The notes under the pieces: generated by a model
Database searches by the model: none
The model's input: the letters and a program-made list of their open reading frames with translations, nothing else
What the model was told of the DNA's origin: nothing
Translations under genes and position numbers: made by a program
Shown: in pieces, positions 8,697 to 16,293 of the stretch
Numbering within the stretch: position 1 is the first letter of the stretch
Layout: each line of letters opens with the position of its first letter
Assembly (NCBI GenBank): GCA_949292785.1
Contig: CASFBK010000001.1
Span: 186,001-250,000, forward strand
DNA length: 64,000 nucleotides
Source: an uncultured Eubacteriales bacterium
Lineage (GTDB): Bacteria > Bacillota > Clostridia > Lachnospirales > Lachnospiraceae
Direction of reading: 5' to 3'

Positions 8697-9368
8697 ATGA
8701 TTCGGATTCTGATTGTAGAAGACGAAAAGGCAATTTCAGACCTAATCCGTCTGAATCTTACCAAGGCGGGGCATCAATGTAAATGTGTCTATGATGGAAT
8801 GACGGCAGCAGATATTCTGGAGGAAGAAAATTTTGACTTAATCATACTGGATGTGATGCTTCCAAAGCTCAGCGGCTTTGAACTGATGGAATACATTCGT
8901 CCTTTAAAGATTCCGGTTATTTTTCTGACGGCAAAGGGAACCTTAGAGGACCGTATGAAAGGGCTGACATCGGGAGCCGAGGACTATATGGTAAAGCCCT
9001 TTGAGATAGTAGAGTTGTTGGCGCGTGTAAATATCGTGCTGCGTCGGTATCATAAAATGGAACAAAAGCTGCAGTTCAACGATATTATTGTAGATGTGGA
9101 GAACCAGACCGTAACCTGTGGAGGACAGGAGGCAGAGCTGACGCCAAAGGAGCTTGAATTGCTGATTCTCCTGCTTCGTAATCGCAATATCACCCTTTTC
9201 CGGGAAAAAATATATGAGGAAATCTGGGGTACGGAATATTCCGTAGAATCCCGGACACTGGACCTTCATATTCAAAGACTGCGGAAGAAGCTGGATCTGG
9301 GAAAATCATTGAAAACCGTTTTTAAAGTAGGCTATAGGCTCGAGGATACAAATGAAATTTCGGTATAA
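8697..9368 (+). CDS. OmpR/PhoB-family response regulator
   Basis: DNA-binding response regulator of 223 residues. Receiver domain (1-115) with the acidic pair in VEDEK, phospho-acceptor Asp52 in LIILDVMLP, Thr in FLTAKG and the invariant Lys in VKPFE; C-terminal winged helix (about 130-220) with LTPKELELL, EEIWG and the TLDLHIQRLRKKL recognition segment. The ATG at 8697 is chosen over an upstream GTG (8688) because AAGGAG at 8683-8688 is correctly spaced for it. The gene overlaps the kinase gene by 17 nt. Probably autoregulated through the direct repeats at 8630-8650. Confidence 0.93.
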   Translation: MIRILIVEDEKAISDLIRLNLTKAGHQCKCVYDGMTAADILEEENFDLIILDVMLPKLSGFELMEYIRPLKIPVIFLTAKGTLEDRMKGLTSGAEDYMVKPFEIVELLARVNIVLRRYHKMEQKLQFNDIIVDVENQTVTCGGQEAELTPKELELLILLLRNRNITLFREKIYEEIWGTEYSVESRTLDLHIQRLRKKLDLGKSLKTVFKVGYRLEDTNEISV

Positions 9369-10827
9369 GGTATTATTTATTAATCTCATATTATTGTCCA
9401 TTAGTCTCGGGCTTGTGGGCTATCTTATGATTCATAAGAATTTTGTATTGGCAAAGGAGACCCAGCTGCAGAATGCCATCGTTCAGAATAATTTGTTGCA
9501 GTCCTCAGTGGAATATGAGTTATTGCAGATTCTGAATAATTCCGAAGGAAGCATAAAGGGAAATCTGCCGGAAATAGGAGAACGTGTGGCAGGCAGTATG
9601 CGTACGGATTCTGATTTTTCCATTCGTTATAATGGAGAATTTTTGTATTCCAGCGGAGGAGAACAGGAAAAGATTCCGGAAGAACTTTTTAGGAATTTAA
9701 AGTCAGACGGGAAAAATTATGTTATTACAAAGCAGGACGGACATCATTATATTTATGTCACATCCTTTAGCCAGGTGCAGAAGAAGGAGCTTTGTATTGT
9801 CAGCAGGAGTGATGCATCAGAGGCATATACCCTGATGCAGGAGCAGATTAGCTATTTCAGGCTGACTCTGATTGCGGTGCTGCTGGTATGCTCGGTCATC
9901 ATGTATCTGGTAAGCCTCTATCTGACCAGACCGTTAGAACAGTTGACGAAAATCAGCCAGGAGATTGCAGAAGGAAATTATGAAATCAGAGTAAAAGCAG
10001 GTACCATGGATGAAATCGGACTTCTGGCGGAGAAATTTAATGTTATGGCTGGGGCTGTGGCAGAACATGTAGAAGAGTTAAACGACATGATACATCGAAG
10101 GGAGCAGTTTGTAGCGGATTTTACCCATGAGATTAAGACGCCTATGACAACCATTATCGGCTATGCTGATACCATGCGTTCTATGGAGCTTCCGCGGGAA
10201 GAAGAAATTATGGCGCTCAGCTATATTTTTTCCGAGGGGAAGCGTTTGGAATCCATGTCAGGAAAGCTCTTTGAACTGATTTACCTAAGACAAAATACCA
10301 TTGAAAAGAAGCCAATCCATGTAACAGATTTAGAAAATGAAATTGTAAAAATTGTATCACCGGCAATGGAAAAGAAAGGAATTACACTGGTGACAAAATT
10401 AGTGCCTGCCGTGCTGGAAGGAAATCGGGAGCTACTGGTTACTGCATTTGTGAATCTTCTGGATAATGCCCGCAAGGCTTCTGACGAGGGACAGACAGTG
10501 GAATTTTGCGGGACGTTAATAGAGGAAGAGAAAGGTGTAGGTTATGAGGTTTCTGTCATTGACTATGGGATTGGTATGACAGAGGAAGATACCAAGAAAA
10601 TCTGCGATGAATTCTATATGGTAGATAAATCCAGAGCCCGAAGTGAAGGCGGTGCAGGAATCGGAATGTCTTTGGTGGCACTAATCTTAGAACATCATGG
10701 AGCACAGCTTTCTATCGAAAGTAAGTTGAAAAAGGGCACAAAAATGCGTGTTTGCTTTTGGAATATATACGAGAAAACGCAAAGGGAAAAGAAAGATGAC
10801 AAAAGAGAGAGGTCACAAAACGCATAG
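9352..10827 (+). CDS. Membrane sensor histidine kinase (HAMP, HisKA, HATPase)
   Basis: Partner of the preceding response regulator, 491 residues. Order: first membrane segment (about 7-26), extracytoplasmic sensor of about 135 residues, second membrane segment (about 163-186), HAMP (about 187-240), HisKA with phospho-acceptor His259 in DFTHEIKTP, N box NLLDNARKA, G1 box DYGIGM and G2 box GGAGIGMSLV. All catalytic elements are intact. The sensor ligand is not deducible; the genetic link to an efflux-type ABC system suggests an envelope-active compound. Its C terminus is strongly charged (KKDDKRERS) and overlaps the start of the next gene. Confidence 0.93.
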   Translation: MKFRYKVLFINLILLSISLGLVGYLMIHKNFVLAKETQLQNAIVQNNLLQSSVEYELLQILNNSEGSIKGNLPEIGERVAGSMRTDSDFSIRYNGEFLYSSGGEQEKIPEELFRNLKSDGKNYVITKQDGHHYIYVTSFSQVQKKELCIVSRSDASEAYTLMQEQISYFRLTLIAVLLVCSVIMYLVSLYLTRPLEQLTKISQEIAEGNYEIRVKAGTMDEIGLLAEKFNVMAGAVAEHVEELNDMIHRREQFVADFTHEIKTPMTTIIGYADTMRSMELPREEEIMALSYIFSEGKRLESMSGKLFELIYLRQNTIEKKPIHVTDLENEIVKIVSPAMEKKGITLVTKLVPAVLEGNRELLVTAFVNLLDNARKASDEGQTVEFCGTLIEEEKGVGYEVSVIDYGIGMTEEDTKKICDEFYMVDKSRARSEGGAGIGMSLVALILEHHGAQLSIESKLKKGTKMRVCFWNIYEKTQREKKDDKRERSQNA

Positions 10828-11596
10828 TAACATTTATTACAAACGAAGAAATTTACTGGTTCTTATGGTTGTGCTGTTAGTAGTATTAACCGGAATGATT
10901 CTTCCGGGCAGAGTGTTGGCAATGCAGGGGGAACAGGAATATGACAAAGTAGCAGAGGTTCCGGAGAAATATTTATCCTCAAGCTCAGCCATGGCAAAAA
11001 ATGCTTCTCAAAATCTTAAAACAACGGAGCGTTTAAGATTGATATCCGGGCAGTGGGAAAGCGAGGTGCAGGAGGCAAAGTCTTATGAAATGGAGCATGA
11101 GAATTATGAAGCCATAGTCCTTGCAAGAGAAAGTATGAAGGAGCTGTATGACAACGGACTTTATCCTGCCAATCTGTCCTCTGATTATGATAACTGGTAT
11201 AGCTGGAAGGCAGCTTCTTATAAGGCAGTAGATACCACTTTTCATACTTATTCTGCATACTACTGGGTGATTGTGTTTACGAAATATGATGGAACACAAT
11301 CTCATACGATTTGTATGTTGGATGATGGAACGATATACATGGCACAAGCCTTTATGAATATGGATGAGACACTTTTAAAGCCGGCATACGAACAAATAGA
11401 GAAGAACGAAAAAAAAATCATAACGTCAGAAGACATCTCTAATCTGGCAGTAGAAGACTGGATCCCATATAAGGATACGGATGTAACCGGAATGACATGG
11501 AAAGCCTTAACAAAGGTGGAAGATGGGGAGGAAAGTTATTTCATTGTTCAGTTATATGATGACGATACACGGTATATTTACACCATTATACCATAA
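10796..11596 (+). CDS. Exported protein of unknown function in the two-component operon
   Basis: Not recognised. 266 residues from the ATG at 10796, which I prefer to an ATG at 10748 because AGGGA lies 8 nt upstream and the longer form only adds a charged stretch read within the kinase gene. One strong hydrophobic segment (LLVLMVVLLVVLTGMILPG, about residues 21-40) ending in RVLA-MQ should be a signal peptide or anchor, so the Tyr/Asp/Glu-rich remainder is extracytoplasmic. It overlaps the kinase gene by 32 nt and a terminator abuts its stop. An accessory sensor or substrate-binding role for the neighbouring two-component system is inference. Confidence 0.75.
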   Translation: MTKERGHKTHSNIYYKRRNLLVLMVVLLVVLTGMILPGRVLAMQGEQEYDKVAEVPEKYLSSSSAMAKNASQNLKTTERLRLISGQWESEVQEAKSYEMEHENYEAIVLARESMKELYDNGLYPANLSSDYDNWYSWKAASYKAVDTTFHTYSAYYWVIVFTKYDGTQSHTICMLDDGTIYMAQAFMNMDETLLKPAYEQIEKNEKKIITSEDISNLAVEDWIPYKDTDVTGMTWKALTKVEDGEESYFIVQLYDDDTRYIYTIIP

Positions 11597-11633
11597 GAGA
11601 CTGCTGTATTTCTTAATGCACCAGTCTCTTTTT
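11596..11633 (+). terminator. Rho-independent terminator of the two-component operon
   Basis: AGAGACTG (11596-11603) pairs with CAGTCTCT (11622-11629), followed by a run of T to 11633. It overlaps the stop codon of the exported protein gene. The T run also merges with the first direct repeat of the next promoter. Confidence 0.8.
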
Positions 11634-11665
11634 GATACAAAATGTTTACAACCGTCTGTTATGAT
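11631..11665 (+). promoter_or_regulatory. Efflux operon promoter with response-regulator-like repeats
   Basis: TTTGATACAA at 11631-11640 and ATGTTTACAA at 11642-11651 mirror the repeats at 8631-8640 and 8642-8651 (9 of 10 and weaker identity, respectively). The extended -10 TGTTATGAT ends with TATGAT at 11660-11665, the same distance from the repeats as in the two-component promoter. A further TTTAGATA lies at 11669-11676 in the leader. No -35 hexamer is seen. Control by the upstream response regulator is inferred. Confidence 0.55.
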
Positions 11666-11701
11666 AGATTTAGATAATACGGAGAAAGGCAGGGTTTATT
11701 T

Positions 11702-13072
11702 ATGAAGAGAAGGCTTATGAAAAAAAGATTGGCAATCTTACTAGCAGCCATACTATTATGCGGCTGCCAGAATAAAAAAGTAGATTATGACTTGGATAAG
11801 GACGAGGCGGAAAATGAAACGGTAAATAATATAACACAATTTGCCAAAGCAGAGGAATGGACGGATGAATGGGAGATTGATACAGAAAATAATGGTAAGA
11901 TTACCTTGAAAATCACGGCAGATATTTGTGTACCGGATGCGGAATCTATGTCTGTGGTAGATGTGAAGACAGTTTCAATAAATGCAGATTATAAGAAACA
12001 ACTGCTTAGCGGCTTTTTTGAAGATGGTGAAATTTACTATCACGATTTGGAACATAAGACAAAAGAAGAATTGGACGCAGAACTTGCCGGAGCCCAAACA
12101 CGGCTTGATATGATGGAGTCAGAGAGTGATCCGAATGTTGTATTTACGAAAAGCGTTGATGAGGTAAAGGAAGAAATTCAGGAAATTCAATATTATTTAA
12201 AAACAGCTTCGGATAACTATACTCCTGCAGAAGACTTTGATAACTGTAATGAGTATCTGGGATATTTAAATGATATTCCTTATATTGTGGGATTTGGAGG
12301 CGGTGATGACTGGACAGATATTATAATTATGCCGCAAACAGCTTATTACGGTCCGGAAACATTAAAGGAAAAGGATACATTTTCTCACTACAATAGCGAT
12401 ACAACGGAAACGGACAAGAACACTTGCAAATTTTCTATGGAAGAGGCGCAGGAGCTGGCAGACCAAATGGCAGCTAAACTTGGGTTTGAAAATCAGGTGT
12501 GCACTGCAGCTGAGAATGTTAGCTGGTTTGGAGCGGAGACAATAGGAGAGGATGCCTATATGAATCTGGAGGATACTCTTTATGGATATTGTTTTACCTA
12601 TGGTACCGGTGTAGACGGAGTTGCCTTTCGAGAATGTAAGCTGAAACAAGCGGAGGACAGCGATTCGTCTTTCTCACTGGATTATATAATAGGAAACGAA
12701 GATGACCGGGCAGACATTGATTATGAATTTGATATGCTGCGTATTGAAGTAAATGATATGGGAGTGGCAAGCATAAGAATCATTAATCCTGTTTCAGTAA
12801 CAAAGATAACAAATGAGGTAGAACTGCTGCCATTAGATACTATAAAGAAAATTATGAAAAATGAGGCACAGGAAAATGCCAGAGAATATGAATATTTTAG
12901 TACAAATGTATTTGTAAATAAGATGGAGCTCGTTTACTACAAGGTAGAAGATAAGGAGGAAAGTGGTGTGGGCAGTTATATCCCTGTCTGGTGCTTGATT
13001 CCTGCCGGAACCTATTTTCATCCGATACTGGTAAACGCCATTGATGGAAGTATTATTTATTATTGGAAGTAA
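11702..13072 (+). CDS. Lipoprotein of unknown function, first gene of the efflux operon
   Basis: Not recognised. 456 residues with a basic N terminus, hydrophobic core and lipobox ending LLCGC (Cys near residue 21), so it should be a membrane-anchored lipoprotein facing outwards. A second in-frame ATG at 11717 is also possible as start. The mature part is acidic and rich in Asp/Glu/Tyr; residues about 120-165 are helical. It shows no transporter or enzyme motif that I can name. It lies 55 nt before the first adaptor gene and is downstream of a promoter resembling that of the two-component operon, so a role as surface sensor or substrate-capture partner of the exporter is plausible but inferred. 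Confidence 0.75.
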   Translation: MKRRLMKKRLAILLAAILLCGCQNKKVDYDLDKDEAENETVNNITQFAKAEEWTDEWEIDTENNGKITLKITADICVPDAESMSVVDVKTVSINADYKKQLLSGFFEDGEIYYHDLEHKTKEELDAELAGAQTRLDMMESESDPNVVFTKSVDEVKEEIQEIQYYLKTASDNYTPAEDFDNCNEYLGYLNDIPYIVGFGGGDDWTDIIIMPQTAYYGPETLKEKDTFSHYNSDTTETDKNTCKFSMEEAQELADQMAAKLGFENQVCTAAENVSWFGAETIGEDAYMNLEDTLYGYCFTYGTGVDGVAFRECKLKQAEDSDSSFSLDYIIGNEDDRADIDYEFDMLRIEVNDMGVASIRIINPVSVTKITNEVELLPLDTIKKIMKNEAQENAREYEYFSTNVFVNKMELVYYKVEDKEESGVGSYIPVWCLIPAGTYFHPILVNAIDGSIIYYWK

Positions 13073-13127
13073 CCGGATTTTGCAGATAAGAAGATGGATG
13101 GCGTGACTTATTTGGAGGATGAGGTAA

Positions 13128-14126
13128 ATGATACGGAAAAATAATAGGAAAATCATACAAAAAGCCTTCCTTTGTACTATGACAGGAATTACCGTTCTTT
13201 CTCTTACCGGATGTCAGGAAAAAAAGCGCGAGGTAGTGACAATTACACATGCTCCCTACGAAAAAATGGTCTATGAGACTACAGTGGTGCAAAAGGGAGA
13301 CATCCAGCCGGAACTGAAATTAAAGCTACGGGCAGAAGGCTACGAAAGAATTACATATGATGCGACAAGTGAAGATTTGCAATTAGATACCGTATATGTG
13401 TCTGTGGGCGATAAAGTAGAAAAAGGGGATTTACTGGTTTCCTTTCAGTCGGAAAAGCTGCAGCAAGCCATAGACAGCTACAAAGAACAGTATACACAGA
13501 ATGAGCTTTTGGCAGAACACTATTCTAAGCTGATGCAGATTGATAATACCATGGACTATAGTGAGGATATTGCGAAGCTAAAACAGGATATGGAGGTGGC
13601 AGAGTTATATATTGAAGAAGCAGAAGAAAAACTGTCACGTTATCAGATGATAGCCAAAGAGTCAGGAACCATTACGGAGATGAACAGTTATCTGCAAAAT
13701 GGCACATTTGTGCCAGGAAATAAACTGATTACTCAGGTCTGTGGTTCCGGAAAATATCAGGCGGACTTGCCTGTGAATTATGAGTTCCATATAGGAGAAA
13801 GATATGAGGCAACTCTTGGACAGATAACATATGAACTGGAGGTGTCGGAGGTGAACGAGAAAACAGTTGTTTTCTCTCCTGTTTCTGATATGTCTTCCGT
13901 ATCGGAAGCGGATACACTCACGATGGAGATTGAACAGCCGACACTTTCAGATGTAGTCTATGTGGACGCCGGGGCAGTGAAAGAAGTGGACGAAGCATAT
14001 TTCGTCTATGTTCTGGATGAAGAGGGATATCGGGAGGCGGTTCCTGTAACCATAGGAGAACAGGTGGCTGGACAGATAGTAATTACGGGTGGTCTGTCCG
14101 GTGGAGAGAAGGTGACGATAAATTGA
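13128..14126 (+). CDS. HlyD/MacA-like adaptor lipoprotein (single module)
   Basis: Extracytoplasmic adaptor (membrane-fusion-protein family), 332 residues. Lipobox LTGC near residue 28. Then a lipoyl-like half motif VYVSVGDKVEKGDLLVSF (about 86-103), a helical hairpin (about 104-180), the second lipoyl half around AKESGTITEM, a beta-barrel region, and a C-terminal domain ending GGLSGGEKVTIN, the usual MacA-like order. In Gram-positives such proteins work with FtsX/MacB-type ABC permeases. RBS GAGG upstream; the stop codon overlaps the TTG start of the next, larger adaptor, so the two are coupled. Confidence 0.85.
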   Translation: MIRKNNRKIIQKAFLCTMTGITVLSLTGCQEKKREVVTITHAPYEKMVYETTVVQKGDIQPELKLKLRAEGYERITYDATSEDLQLDTVYVSVGDKVEKGDLLVSFQSEKLQQAIDSYKEQYTQNELLAEHYSKLMQIDNTMDYSEDIAKLKQDMEVAELYIEEAEEKLSRYQMIAKESGTITEMNSYLQNGTFVPGNKLITQVCGSGKYQADLPVNYEFHIGERYEATLGQITYELEVSEVNEKTVVFSPVSDMSSVSEADTLTMEIEQPTLSDVVYVDAGAVKEVDEAYFVYVLDEEGYREAVPVTIGEQVAGQIVITGGLSGGEKVTIN

Positions 14127-16282
14127 ACAGAATACATATCGGTAGAAAACATAACAGCGGAAAAACAGCCTTTTTTCTTGGAATAATGCTTCTTTTGACC
14201 GGATGCGGACAGAGGGAAACAACAGCTCCACCCACCTTGCAGGAACCGGCTGCGGTAAATGCGGCTTACCGGGCAGTAGAATATGGTTCAATCGGTAAGA
14301 TAGAAGTATTGTTCGCAACTGTAGTTCCCACAGATTATTGCCATTACTATGATGCGAATGTGAACATATCCCAAATTATGGTGGAGGTAGGCGACCAGGT
14401 GCAGGAAGGAGATATTCTGGCTTTGGCAGATGTGGAAGCGGCAAAAGAAGAACTGAAAGACTGCAAAGAACAGCTCGCCAGCGAAAATACCTCCTATGAA
14501 CTGAATTGTAAGATTTCCCAGACAAAACAGGATAAATGGAATTATCAAGAAGAAGCTGTTGATTCCATGATTGCACTAGAGCAGGAAAATGTCCGCTACG
14601 ATACGCTTTTACATGAATACCGGGTGCAAAAGCTTCAGGAATCCATTGCTTCCCTAGAAGAAATCATTGCAGACGGAACTTTGACAGCAAGGCACAGTGG
14701 ACAGGTTACCTTTACCAAAAATATTGCAAAGGGACGTCAGGCAGGTGCTAATGAAAATATCGTGGTGGTATCGGATTTAGAAGATACCCATCTGGAACTG
14801 ACAGACACCAACGTGCAGGAATATAAATATGCTGACTATGAGGTGAAATATATTACTATAGCCGGGGAAAAGATTCCGGTAACGGAAGAAGAATATTCCA
14901 CAGAAGAGCTGATTCTTGCCAAAATCAATCAGCATTATCCAAATGTGCGTGTTCAGTGTCCTGATGCAGGAAAGCTAACCATTGGAGATACCTATCCGGT
15001 TTATTTCATAAAAAAAGAGGTACAGAATGTTCTTGTCATAGGGAATGATTCCCTGTATCAGGAAGGCGAGGAGTATTATGTATATGTAGTAAATGATGCG
15101 AAAGAAAAAGAAAAAAGAATAGTTACCATCGGAGCTTCTGATGAAAATTATACACAGATAACCGACGGACTTGTGGAAGGGGAACTGGTATATTATGATT
15201 CCGATGCAAGGATGCCTGCAAAATATACAGATTATACTGTGGAACTGTCAGACTTTTTCATACAAAATCATGGAATGAAATATGGTCTTTCTGATGCCAA
15301 TACTTTTTCTAATATTAGTGCATGGGAAGGAGAGGTGGCTGATATTGCGGTCATAAAAGGGCAGGAGGTTTCCAGAGGAGACCTTTTATATACCATAGAT
15401 ACCGGAGAGGGAAAAGCTGCAATAACAGAGGCACAGAATGCCATTAACCAGGAAAATCAGTCCTATGAAAAGCTTATAACAGAATACCAGGAACAGATAA
15501 ACTCTTTAAGCAGTCTCGCCGCAGAGGATGGAAGTGTTTCCTACGAGATTCAGATATTGGAATATCAAAAGCAGCTTGCTGCATTAAATCACAGTGACAG
15601 CCTTAAGGAACTTCAAAAGAATTATGACAGTATAAGCAAGGGAAACGATGGCAGCGGTATGGTATCGGTCTATGCAGAACATGATGGTACCATTTCGGCG
15701 GTAGTGGCATCAAAGGGCGATAAGGTAGAGGCAGGCAGTGAAATGCTTCGGATTACTACACAATCTACAGAGATTATTCTGGTACAGATGGAAGAAAATC
15801 AAAATTATAAGATTTATCAGGATAATATTGCAGATGTGGGGGAACGGGTGGTATTAAAATCAGACAATGAAACATGGGAAGGAACCTGTGTTGGCTGGGC
15901 GGCTGGAACCAATAATGTAGATAAAGGTTATGTCTATACGGATGAAGCGGGGGTGCATATATCTTATAATACCTCCTCCGGATACAATTATCCTGCCTTT
16001 TATGTCAGAATGGATGATGCGTCCTTTTCAGAACACATAGCAAAGGGCTACAGCATGGATTTCTTATATCTCTCCATGAAAGATACTATCGTGCTGCCGT
16101 CCTCTATGGTTTACACAGAAACAGACCCTTTAAATGAAAGTAAGGTTTCTTATTATGTATGGCGCATCGAGGGGGAAGAATTAGTGAAGCAGTATGTACT
16201 GGTGTCACCGAACCTGACTGATTCCGGAAAACAGGTAATTCTTTCCGGAGTTCAGGCAGGAGACATATTGGCGCGGGAGTAG
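14123..16282 (+). CDS. Adaptor lipoprotein with two tandem HlyD/MacA-like modules
   Basis: 719 residues, about twice the usual adaptor length. Starts with TTG at 14123 (overlapping the previous stop; GAGAAGGTGA upstream). Lipobox LTGC near residue 28. Module 1 (about 50-370) has a lipoyl half ISQIMVEVGDQVQEGDIL, a helical hairpin, the second half ARHSGQVTFTKN, and the end GLVEGELVYYDSD. Module 2 (about 375-719) repeats this plan with VIKGQEVSRGDLLYTI, a hairpin of about 100 residues, AEHDGTISAVVASKGDKVEAG and the end GVQAGDILARE. This looks like an internal duplication. Together with the previous gene the operon encodes three adaptor modules. Role: bridging permease and outer layers, or gating export, by analogy to MacA. 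Confidence 0.82.
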   Translation: MNRIHIGRKHNSGKTAFFLGIMLLLTGCGQRETTAPPTLQEPAAVNAAYRAVEYGSIGKIEVLFATVVPTDYCHYYDANVNISQIMVEVGDQVQEGDILALADVEAAKEELKDCKEQLASENTSYELNCKISQTKQDKWNYQEEAVDSMIALEQENVRYDTLLHEYRVQKLQESIASLEEIIADGTLTARHSGQVTFTKNIAKGRQAGANENIVVVSDLEDTHLELTDTNVQEYKYADYEVKYITIAGEKIPVTEEEYSTEELILAKINQHYPNVRVQCPDAGKLTIGDTYPVYFIKKEVQNVLVIGNDSLYQEGEEYYVYVVNDAKEKEKRIVTIGASDENYTQITDGLVEGELVYYDSDARMPAKYTDYTVELSDFFIQNHGMKYGLSDANTFSNISAWEGEVADIAVIKGQEVSRGDLLYTIDTGEGKAAITEAQNAINQENQSYEKLITEYQEQINSLSSLAAEDGSVSYEIQILEYQKQLAALNHSDSLKELQKNYDSISKGNDGSGMVSVYAEHDGTISAVVASKGDKVEAGSEMLRITTQSTEIILVQMEENQNYKIYQDNIADVGERVVLKSDNETWEGTCVGWAAGTNNVDKGYVYTDEAGVHISYNTSSGYNYPAFYVRMDDASFSEHIAKGYSMDFLYLSMKDTIVLPSSMVYTETDPLNESKVSYYVWRIEGEELVKQYVLVSPNLTDSGKQVILSGVQAGDILARE

Positions 16283-16293
16283 GAGGAAAAGAG

